Source: Spirochaetales bacterium
GTDB taxonomy: Bacteria > Spirochaetota > Spirochaetia > Treponematales > Rectinemataceae
Direction of reading: 5' to 3'
DNA length: 8,528 nucleotides
Assembly (NCBI GenBank): GCA_015657395.1
Contig: JADLKI010000016.1
Location: 1,776 to 10,303, forward strand
In this document: positions 1-6,983 of the stretch, in pieces
Numbering within the stretch: position 1 is the first letter of the stretch
Layout of the letters: each line of letters starts with the position of its first letter
Program-made: the position numbers and the translations under genes
Notes under the pieces: model-generated
The model's input: only the letters and a program-made list of their open reading frames with translations
Told to the model about the DNA's origin: nothing
Database searches by the model: none

Positions 1-676
1 TGCGTGGACCACCGAAGGGTTCAGCAAGGCGACCGGTCTCGGGAACTTCGCTGTATATGCCAGGAACTCGATTATCGTAACGCTGTGTTCCATAGTGATT
101 CAGTTCGCCATACTCATTCCCGCGGCGTACGCCTTTGCCATCAAGGAGTTCCCCGGTAAAAAGCTGCTGTTCAGTCTGGTCATTCTCGCCTTCATGATCC
201 CCGTGCAGGTCACCTTTGTCCCGGTCTATTTACTCATGGCGAAACTCGGCTGGCTCGGGACGCTGCTCCCTCAATTCATGCCATTCATGGCCAACGCTTT
301 TGGAATCTTCCTTCTCCGTCAGACTTTCATGCAGATTCCCGACGAGATCGTCGAGGCGGCCCGACTCGATCACGCGCGGGAACGGCAGATAATCACCCAA
401 ATCATGCTGCCCATGGCCAGACCGACTCTGGCCACCATCGCGCTGTTTGCCTTTATCAGCTCCTGGAATTCCTACTTTTGGCCGCTTGTCATGACCGACC
501 AGGATCAGTTGCGCCCTCTGACCGTGGGGCTCGCCATCCTCAAGGACGTGGAAGGAACGGTGAACTGGCCGGCAATTATGGCGGGCAATGTCATTCTTTT
601 TCTGCCCATCATCGCAATGTTCCTTGTGGCGAAAAAACAGTTTCTGGGCTCCTTTTCGTATTTAGGCATCAAATGA
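1..676 (+). CDS. ABC transporter permease, MalG/UgpE type (5' truncated by window edge)
   Basis: This is the inner-membrane permease subunit of a CUT1-type (sugar or glycerol-3-phosphate) ABC importer. It is open from base 2 and its start lies outside the window, so 224 C-terminal residues are visible; family members are about 270-300 aa. Four or five hydrophobic membrane segments can be seen. The cytoplasmic EAA loop that docks on the ATPase spans roughly bases 353-421, with EAARLD early and the IMLP element late. The invariant Gly of EAA---G---------I-LP is His here (codon CAC, 371-373). The WNSYFWPLV segment resembles the WNEYLWPL stretch of UgpE. A UgpB-like binding-protein gene follows 102 bases later, and the partner permease is presumably just upstream. 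No ATPase gene is in the window. The family is clear; the UgpE label rests on context. Confidence 0.93.
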   Translation, partial: AWTTEGFSKATGLGNFAVYARNSIIVTLCSIVIQFAILIPAAYAFAIKEFPGKKLLFSLVILAFMIPVQVTFVPVYLLMAKLGWLGTLLPQFMPFMANAFGIFLLRQTFMQIPDEIVEAARLDHARERQIITQIMLPMARPTLATIALFAFISSWNSYFWPLVMTDQDQLRPLTVGLAILKDVEGTVNWPAIMAGNVILFLPIIAMFLVAKKQFLGSFSYLGIK

Positions 677-766
677 ATTCAGTGAAGTCCCATATCTGTC
701 CATCGATACCGGAAATGAGCGGTGTTTCCCTCCGTGGATGTGGATATCACCGCCAGCAATCATTAT

Positions 767-772
767 AGGAGG
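767..772 (+). promoter_or_regulatory. Ribosome binding site of the binding-protein gene
   Basis: A perfect AGGAGG lies 6 bases before the ATG at 779. It decides between that ATG and an in-frame upstream ATG at 722, which would add 19 residues in front of a classic signal peptide and has no comparable site. Its strength fits the high level of binding protein an importer needs. Confidence 0.9.
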
Positions 773-778
773 TTTCTT

Positions 779-2059
779 ATGAGGAAGAGTATTACGGTTG
801 CCATGATCTTCGTACTAGGAATCATGACTGCATTCGCGGCTCCGACAAAGAGGATCGTGGTCAACTTCTGGCACTCCTCCAGCGGCGTCACCGGTGAAGC
901 CATCATGGCCCAGGCCAAGCTTTTCAACGAAAGCCAGGACAAGATCACGGTGGTTCCGACGTACCAGGGCTCGTACGACGAGACGACGGCAAAACTGCAG
1001 CAGTCCATCCCGGCTAAGACCCAGCCGGCCATCGCCATGCTGGAGCGATCCGTCGTTCCGCAGTATATCGACAATGGCCTCGCCCAGGATCTCACCGGCT
1101 ACATGAAAAAGACACACTTCGATCCTGCCGTGATTTTCGACGGTTTCCTCTCGCAGGCGAGGGCAAACGGGAAAATATACGGCCTGCCCTATATCCGCTC
1201 GACACCGATCCTCTATTACAACAAAACGCTTTTCGCAAAGGCGGGCCTCGACCCCAACCGTCCTCCCGCGACATGGGATGAATGTCTGGAATACGCGAGG
1301 AAACTCACGAAAAAGGACTCCAGCGGAAAGACGATACAGTATGGAGTCGGCATGGCGATGTACGACACATGGATTACCCAGGGCCTCGTCGTCCAGGCGG
1401 GAGGACATTTCTTCAACAAGGACATGACCGATATCGGTTTCAACAATGAAATTGGCAGAAAAGTCTTCAATTACATTAAGGCGTTCCAGAAAGACGGCAG
1501 CATCCGCATTCCTCCCGTACAGAATGCCTTCGCCATCCAGCAGCAGGATTTTGTGAGCGGTCTGGCGTGTATGACATACGGTTCGACCGGCGGATTGAGC
1601 GCCTATATCTCGGAGGCGAAAAACAACGGTTTTGAGGTCGGAGTCGGTTTCATGCCCAAGAACGTCACCTACGGTACCCCCACCGGAGGGGCCAACATCA
1701 TCATGCTCGCGCCCTGCTCCGATGAGGTCAAGGATGCCGCGTGGACATTCATGAGTTGGCTTATGGAAGCCGACCAGGCCGCGTACATCTCCGCGAAGAC
1801 AGGATACATGCCCGTAACCAAGACGGCCGCCAACAGCAAAATCATCCAGGAACTTTGGGCGAAATACCCTCAGTATAAAGTGGCGTTTGAACAGCTCGAA
1901 TACGTGGAAGACCCCACTTCCACCCCCGTGTGGACACAGCTCAATCGTGAGGGCGGCGTAATTCTCCAGAAAATCTACATCGATCAGTCGATCACACCCG
2001 AAGAGGGCCTGAAAGAAATGTCGGAAATGGCCCGCGACCTGTTGTCGGAGACATACTGA
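779..2059 (+). CDS. ugpB: UgpB-like ABC transporter substrate-binding protein
   Basis: This 426-aa protein is a periplasmic solute-binding protein of the family that includes the glycerol-3-phosphate binder UgpB. Residues 1-21 form a Sec signal peptide (MRK, hydrophobic core, AFAA before Pro22). No Cys follows, so it is a soluble periplasmic protein rather than a lipoprotein. Several stretches match E. coli UgpB as I recall it: FWHSSSG at 30-36, PTYQGSY at 60-66, STPILYYN at 141-148 and KTGYMPVTK at 340-348. Ligand-contact equivalents appear kept: Tyr66, Glu89, Ser141, Trp198, Ser269, Gly304 and Tyr343. One of the two pocket tryptophans looks replaced by Tyr195, and I could not place the phosphate-binding Arg with certainty, so the ligand may not be glycerol-3-phosphate itself. 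A permease gene lies upstream and a glycerophosphodiesterase gene downstream, which supports a Ugp-type role. Confidence 0.85.
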   Translation: MRKSITVAMIFVLGIMTAFAAPTKRIVVNFWHSSSGVTGEAIMAQAKLFNESQDKITVVPTYQGSYDETTAKLQQSIPAKTQPAIAMLERSVVPQYIDNGLAQDLTGYMKKTHFDPAVIFDGFLSQARANGKIYGLPYIRSTPILYYNKTLFAKAGLDPNRPPATWDECLEYARKLTKKDSSGKTIQYGVGMAMYDTWITQGLVVQAGGHFFNKDMTDIGFNNEIGRKVFNYIKAFQKDGSIRIPPVQNAFAIQQQDFVSGLACMTYGSTGGLSAYISEAKNNGFEVGVGFMPKNVTYGTPTGGANIIMLAPCSDEVKDAAWTFMSWLMEADQAAYISAKTGYMPVTKTAANSKIIQELWAKYPQYKVAFEQLEYVEDPTSTPVWTQLNREGGVILQKIYIDQSITPEEGLKEMSEMARDLLSETY

Positions 2060-2073
2060 TTCTCCGCATCCAA

Positions 2074-2123
2074 GTTCCAGGAGCTATCACGAAAGGCGAC
2101 AGCTCCTGGAGCCCTTCCGTGAT
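2074..2123 (+). repeat. Interlocked inverted repeats in the binding protein-phosphodiesterase spacer
   Basis: Two complementary pairs overlap in A-B-A'-B' order. Stem A pairs 2074-2085 (GTTCCAGGAGCT) with 2101-2112, 12 pairs including one G-T wobble. Stem B pairs 2086-2096 (ATCACGAAAGG) with 2113-2123, 10 of 11 pairs. B starts where A's left arm ends, and B' starts where A' ends. There is no T-run, so this is not a standard terminator. Intercistronic hairpins after binding-protein genes commonly protect the 5' part of the mRNA. The interlocking also allows a pseudoknot or two exclusive folds. Confidence 0.75.
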
Positions 2124-2148
2124 CTCCCGGTAAGGAAATTGACGGCTT

Positions 2149-2154
2149 AAGGAG
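2149..2154 (+). promoter_or_regulatory. Ribosome binding site of the phosphodiesterase gene
   Basis: AAGGAG sits 8 bases before the ATG at 2163. The hexamer AGGAGC (2150-2155) also occurs in the left arm of the upstream hairpin (2079-2084). The hairpin's right arm (GCTCCT, 2102-2107) could therefore pair with either, which would hide or expose this site. Confidence 0.8.
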
Positions 2155-2162
2155 CCAGTGAG

Positions 2163-2912
2163 ATGAACATTATCGATTTTTTTCGTCAGAGCAGTCACAT
2201 TCTAATCGGCGGCCATCGCGGTTGCGGCGTTGACGGATATGTTGAAAACACTATCCCCGCTTTTGAGGAAGGGCTCCGGCGCGGCGCCAGCTACATCGAG
2301 CTGGACCTTCAGATGACGAAAGATGATGTCATCGTCGTATTCCATGACATGCAGCTTTCCAACAAGACAGAGCTGACAGGGTACATCAGTGATTTCACCT
2401 ATGAAGAGCTGAGAGCCGTATGGCCCCTGGAAACTCTTGAAAATGTTCTGGAATGGGCAAAAAGGAAAAATACGTATCTTCTGCTTGAGCTGAAGTTCGT
2501 CGTCATGGATATGGGCGAAAAAATTCACAGGTTTCCCGCCCTGTTCTCCGATATCGTAATCCGCCACGGCGCCACCGACATCATCCTGCCCTTCTCCGCC
2601 GAACACCGCGTGATCAGAGCCATAAAAAACCTCGCACCTGCGATAAGGACTGGACTCATCATGGGCATTACCCCCTGCGATGTCGTTACGCTCATGAAAG
2701 GTTCCGGCGCAGAATTATGCGTATCCTACGTGCAGCAGATGGATAGCGACATCATAGCCTCTCTCCATGCTGCCGGCATGGTGGTGAGCGCCGGCATTCA
2801 GTCAGATTCATACGTGATCCGCAGGGCCGGCAGCCTGGGCTGTGATCTCATTGAATCCGACTTCCCCGACGAGACAGCCAAAATTCTTCGCAATGCCGGT
2901 TATAACGCTTGA
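2163..2912 (+). CDS. ugpQ: Glycerophosphodiester phosphodiesterase (UgpQ-like)
   Basis: This 249-aa protein is a single-domain TIM-barrel GDPD that hydrolyses glycerophosphodiesters to glycerol-3-phosphate plus an alcohol. It has no signal peptide or membrane segment, so it is cytosolic and would act on imported substrate, like E. coli UgpQ (about 247 aa). Catalytic and metal-ligand motifs are present: His18-Arg19, Glu29-Asn30, Glu46 and Asp48, His61-Asp62, and Glu109-Leu-Lys111. The C-terminal strand reads CDLIESDFPDE, matching the usual D-x-I-x-T-D-x-P. The WTVN segment common in this family is replaced by SAGIQSD near 209-215, so the substrate pocket may differ. The gene follows the binding-protein gene after a 103-base structured spacer and is followed 28 bases later by a PHP phosphoesterase gene, suggesting co-transcription. 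Confidence 0.9.
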   Translation: MNIIDFFRQSSHILIGGHRGCGVDGYVENTIPAFEEGLRRGASYIELDLQMTKDDVIVVFHDMQLSNKTELTGYISDFTYEELRAVWPLETLENVLEWAKRKNTYLLLELKFVVMDMGEKIHRFPALFSDIVIRHGATDIILPFSAEHRVIRAIKNLAPAIRTGLIMGITPCDVVTLMKGSGAELCVSYVQQMDSDIIASLHAAGMVVSAGIQSDSYVIRRAGSLGCDLIESDFPDETAKILRNAGYNA

Positions 2913-2925
2913 AATGATTATAGGC

Positions 2926-2930
2926 AAGGA
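2926..2930 (+). promoter_or_regulatory. Ribosome binding site deciding the PHP gene start
   Basis: AAGGA lies 10 bases before the ATG at 2941. An in-frame ATG at 2914 has no such site and would put nine extra residues before the metal-binding N-terminus, so 2941 is preferred. Confidence 0.65.
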
Positions 2931-2940
2931 ACTACCCAAA

Positions 2941-3762
2941 ATGTATGCAGATCTTCATATACATACCCGATTCTCCGATGGCAGCAGCACTCCGGAGGAT
3001 ATCGTGGATATTGCTGCCCGGAACGGTACAAAGGTCATAGCCATCTGCGATCACGACACGGTCGCCGGTCTGCCGAGGGCTGCCATCTCTGCCAAGAAAA
3101 ATGGTATTTCACTGATTGAGGGAATCGAGTTTTCTACTACCACCGATGGCATCCCCATACATATACTAGGATACAATTGCGACAGAAAGGCCCCAAAATT
3201 CCGGAACTTCCTGACAGAACTCAACGAGGATCGCACCGCGACCACCAAACGTATATTTGACAAGCTTGTGAAAACGGGAAAACTCAAGTACAGCTGGGAA
3301 GATGTACTGCGTCATAATAAAGACGCGGGCTACATCTATTCGGTACATGTCTTTTACGCGATGATGGCCGACGGCTTTTATACCAACAACAGTGAATGGA
3401 ACGAGTTTCACTACTCAATGTTTGCTCCCGGTTGCCCCGCCTATGAATCCACCCAAGCGGCCAACGCAAGGGCAGCGATCGAAGTCGTCAACAGCTGCAA
3501 GGGCCTGTCTGTCCTCGCCCACCCCATACTCATGCAGAGGGATGACAAACTCGATGAATTAGTCTCATGGGGTCTGCAGGGCATCGAAGTCTATTATCCC
3601 TCGTGTCGGGCAGCCGATATCTGCCGTTACCTTGAATTTGCCGAGAAGAAGTCCTTGGTGGTGACCGGAGGCACCGATTTCCATGGCGATTTTACTAAAT
3701 GGGATGTCACGGTGGGCTCGGTCGGCCTCACGAAAGGCCAGGTGATGTCATTGAATATTTGA
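2941..3762 (+). CDS. PHP-domain metal-dependent phosphoesterase (TrpH/YciV-like)
   Basis: This 273-aa cytosolic protein of the polymerase and histidinol phosphatase (PHP) superfamily is close in layout to RNase AM/YciV (TrpH). The trinuclear-metal ligand motifs are all visible: His6-Ile-His8, Asp13, Asp37-His38-Asp39, Glu63, His74, His136 (probable), His194 in LAHP, and Asp246-x-His248 in GTDFHGD. Known relatives hydrolyse nucleoside 3',5'-bisphosphates or oligonucleotide ends, and one PHP enzyme opens and dephosphorylates a cyclic phosphate. The segment after the insertion domain reads GYIYSVHVF instead of the usual GRPHIA-type sequence, so it may not be a true RNase AM. Placement directly after a glycerophosphodiesterase in an uptake operon suggests action on a product or variant of the same phosphoester. 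That substrate is inferred. Confidence 0.87.
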   Translation: MYADLHIHTRFSDGSSTPEDIVDIAARNGTKVIAICDHDTVAGLPRAAISAKKNGISLIEGIEFSTTTDGIPIHILGYNCDRKAPKFRNFLTELNEDRTATTKRIFDKLVKTGKLKYSWEDVLRHNKDAGYIYSVHVFYAMMADGFYTNNSEWNEFHYSMFAPGCPAYESTQAANARAAIEVVNSCKGLSVLAHPILMQRDDKLDELVSWGLQGIEVYYPSCRAADICRYLEFAEKKSLVVTGGTDFHGDFTKWDVTVGSVGLTKGQVMSLNI

Positions 3763-3784
3763 TATTATTGAACAATTGCTTGTA

Positions 3785-3813
3785 TTGACGTGGCATAAAT
3801 ATGTCGCTATCAT
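3785..3813 (+). promoter_or_regulatory. Sigma70-type promoter of the LacI-family gene, with a possible operator
   Basis: TTGACG (3785-3790), a 17-bp spacer and TATCAT (3808-3813) match the consensus at five of six bases each. Transcription would begin near 3820, about 25 bases before the CTG at 3845. A small palindrome, CATA-AA-TATG (3794-3803), lies between the two boxes, and another, ATTG-AA-CAAT (3767-3776), lies just upstream. Either could be an autoregulatory operator, but both are short. Confidence 0.68.
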
Positions 3814-3829
3814 TATTTTAGTAAAATTT

Positions 3830-3835
3830 AGAGGA
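3830..3835 (+). promoter_or_regulatory. Ribosome binding site supporting a CTG start
   Basis: AGAGGA lies 9 bases before CTG at 3845. No ATG, GTG or TTG lies between this site and the helix-turn-helix codons, so it points to CTG as the initiator. Confidence 0.6.
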
Positions 3836-3844
3836 ACACGACAA

Positions 3845-4834
3845 CTGGCAACACTACAGGATATCGCAAACAAGGCCGGAGTATCATCGTCAACGGTTTC
3901 ACGATGTTTACGGGCCGATCCCTCATTGGTGATAACACCGGCGACAAGGGACCGAATATTCACAATCGCAAACGAGCTGGAGTATACCAGCAGATCCAAA
4001 AAGGCCTCTGCGGCTCAGGCCAATATCATTATAGTACATAAGGACACGCACTTTCTCAACCAAATCGACAACGCTTTTTATTTTGCGGTAAGGGCGGGCA
4101 TAGAGAGTAAATGCTATCAGAATAACTTTCAATTCTCATTTGTCCCTCTGCAATTTCTCCACCTCTATTCGCATGCCATCGATGGAGCCCTCATCGTCGG
4201 CAATTTCACGCAATCACAGGTAGACGAAATCCTGAAGCTCATCAATACATCAAATCTGGTTTTCGTCGGACAATATAATTTTTATCCCGAACGTATGGAC
4301 TGGATCACCTACAATATCCGCGACGCCATCACCATCGCGCTAGAATGCCTGATTAACAAGGGGCTCTCCGAAATACTCTACATCGGCGGCAGGGATCAGG
4401 CCGAAGTACCCAGGGAGTATCAAAAACTTTATTACTTTGAGCAATTTTTAACTAACAACGTCAACATAAAATGTGTCGATACAATTTTCTGCGAGCACGG
4501 GGCGGAAAATGGATATCATACGATGAACGATTGGCTCGACGCGGGCAAACCTCTTCCCCAGGCGATTCTTATATCGAATGATCCTATCGCGATAGGCGCG
4601 CTGAAGGCACTGTATGAACGTAAGATCCGCGTGCCCGACGATGTCGCAGTCATATCGATAAACGGCGACAGCTCAGGTAACTATTCTTCGCCAACTCTCA
4701 CATCGGTGAACGTGCACGCCCATGAAATGGGAATGGAGTCCATTGTCGCATTGACCGAAAGGATCAACAAAAGTCGCAAGCTGCCAAAAAAAATCGAATA
4801 TATCGTTGCGTTGGAACAGCGACAGAGTGTTTAA
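3845..4834 (+). CDS. LacI-family transcriptional regulator, EbgR-like, predicted CTG start
   Basis: This 329-aa DNA-binding regulator has an N-terminal helix-turn-helix (about residues 2-22, DIANKAGVSSSTVSRCL) and a periplasmic-binding-protein-like effector domain (about 57-320). The layout follows EbgR: the start MATLQDIA compares with MATLKDIA, and ADPSL, ELEYTS, DPIAIGALKA and the VPDDVAVISIN segment correspond. No ATG occurs before the effector domain. Starting at CTG gives exactly the family N-terminus; the in-frame TTG codons at 3776 and 3785 lie upstream of the predicted transcript. The hinge (YTSRSKKASAAQ) lacks the usual PN...ARSL pattern and its minor-groove Leu. The gene is AT-rich: 21 G/C in bases 4021-4080, against 46 in 6121-6180 within aspS. 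It probably controls the upstream uptake cassette; the effector is unknown. Confidence 0.88.
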   Translation: MATLQDIANKAGVSSSTVSRCLRADPSLVITPATRDRIFTIANELEYTSRSKKASAAQANIIIVHKDTHFLNQIDNAFYFAVRAGIESKCYQNNFQFSFVPLQFLHLYSHAIDGALIVGNFTQSQVDEILKLINTSNLVFVGQYNFYPERMDWITYNIRDAITIALECLINKGLSEILYIGGRDQAEVPREYQKLYYFEQFLTNNVNIKCVDTIFCEHGAENGYHTMNDWLDAGKPLPQAILISNDPIAIGALKALYERKIRVPDDVAVISINGDSSGNYSSPTLTSVNVHAHEMGMESIVALTERINKSRKLPKKIEYIVALEQRQSV

Positions 4835-4862
4835 TTTAGTGATATCCAGCCTATTCCAGTCC

Positions 4863-4891
4863 TTGCCGATTTTCCTGTCTGCCTATAGAAT
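4863..4891 (+). promoter_or_regulatory. Putative aspS promoter very close to the start codon
   Basis: TTGCCG (4863-4868), a 17-bp spacer and TAGAAT (4886-4891) form a fair sigma70 match (four and five of six). The expected start point is about 4897-4899, only a few bases before ATG 4901, so the transcript may be leaderless. TATAGA at 4884-4889 is an alternative -10 with a 15-bp spacer. Confidence 0.45.
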
Positions 4892-4900
4892 AAGCCTATT

Positions 4901-6676
<1,776 letters not shown>

Positions 6677-6693
6677 TAAGAGGACATGGCCGG

Positions 6694-6745
6694 GCTGCGG
6701 CCGGAGCGCTCCGTGCGGAAGGGCACTGCACCATAGTCCCGCAGC
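6694..6745 (+). other. Predicted structured 3'-UTR of aspS
   Basis: A 7-bp closing stem pairs GCTGCGG (6694-6700) with CCGCAGC (6739-6745). Inside lie the perfect 12-base palindrome CGGAGCGCTCCG (6702-6713) and a small hairpin with arms GTGC (6713-6716) and GCAC (6723-6726), which share base 6713. Just upstream, GGCCG/CGGCC (6688-6692, 6698-6702) gives a competing fold. The last base of the closing stem is also the first base of the terminator, so the two compete. It may be a 3'-UTR RNA element or simply a GC-rich tail. Confidence 0.4.
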
Positions 6746-6770
6746 GCCGCCACTTTTGGCGGCGTTTTTT
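6745..6770 (+). terminator. Intrinsic terminator of aspS
   Basis: CGCCGCC (6745-6751) pairs perfectly with GGCGGCG (6758-6764) across a 6-base loop, followed by TTTTTT (6765-6770). This is a textbook Rho-independent terminator, 69 bases after the aspS stop, and it separates aspS from the redox genes. Confidence 0.95.
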
Positions 6771-6790
6771 ATGGAGCCCACTGGCGGTCC

Positions 6791-6848
6791 CACAGGCCCG
6801 TACCCTGTCCGCAGCCTATTCGCGGGCCTCCGCGAGAGTCGGCCTGTG
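6791..6848 (+). repeat. Nested inverted repeat in the GC-rich spacer
   Basis: CACAGGCC (6791-6798) pairs with GGCCTGTG (6841-6848). Inside, TCGCGG (6820-6825) pairs with CCGCGA (6830-6835) over the loop GCCT. A run of T follows 8 bases later (6857-6863). The gap is too long for a standard terminator, but the structure could act as a weak backup one. ACAGG/CCTGT (6792-6796, 6804-6808) gives an alternative fold. Confidence 0.45.
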
Positions 6849-6925
6849 TTCCTCTATTTTTTTCCTATATATTATATAGATAATATTATATAAATAATAT
6901 CATAAATATAAAATAGAATTATATA

Positions 6926-6954
6926 TTGCGTTTTTCCAGAGCTCTGGATATAAT
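6926..6954 (+). promoter_or_regulatory. Promoter of the split-Soret cytochrome gene
   Basis: A perfect TATAAT (6949-6954) is preceded at 17 bp by TTGCGT (6926-6931), a poor -35 matching mainly at TTG. The AT-rich DNA just upstream resembles an UP element. Transcription would start near 6961, giving a leader of about 23 bases with the ribosome site AGGAGG at 6973-6978. A weak -35 suggests activation or other regulation. Confidence 0.68.
6935..6948 (+). promoter_or_regulatory. Perfect 14-bp palindrome in the promoter spacer (candidate operator)
   Basis: TCCAGAGCTCTGGA is fully self-complementary and fills the promoter spacer up to the base before TATAAT. A dimeric regulator bound here would block RNA polymerase, or could reshape the spacer as MerR-type proteins do. 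It is a GC-rich island in AT-rich DNA, which makes chance less likely. The cognate regulator is not in the window. Confidence 0.6.
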
Positions 6955-6983
6955 ATGAAGTATGAATTTCTTAGGAGGGGTCT

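Larger units (their letters stand above)
6677..6983 (+). other. Intergenic region between aspS and the cytochrome gene
   Basis: I see no protein or tRNA gene in these 307 bases. In order they hold a GC-rich structured 3' end of aspS (6688-6745), an intrinsic terminator (6745-6770), a second GC-rich stretch with nested inverted repeats (6791-6848), a run of seven T (6857-6863), an AT-rich block (about 6855-6927) and the cytochrome promoter with its palindrome (6926-6954). Base composition changes abruptly near 6855. Confidence 0.8.

Noticed and set aside
711..729. GGAAA/TTTCC hairpin before the binding-protein gene
   Set aside because: Only 5 pairs with a 9-base loop and no T-run. I also found no promoter in 677-778, so co-transcription with the permease is the simplest reading.
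478..768. 96-residue + strand frame overlapping the permease end
   Set aside because: It is out of frame with the intact permease, has no ribosome site and no recognisable motif.
3724..3739. GGCCT/AGGCC hairpin at the end of the PHP gene as a terminator
   Set aside because: Five pairs inside coding sequence, followed by AGGTGATGTC rather than a T-run.
6791..6848. Possible tRNA because of compact GC-rich stems
   Set aside because: No acceptor stem with a 3' CCA-compatible end, no T-loop GTTCRA motif and no anticodon arm of the right size.
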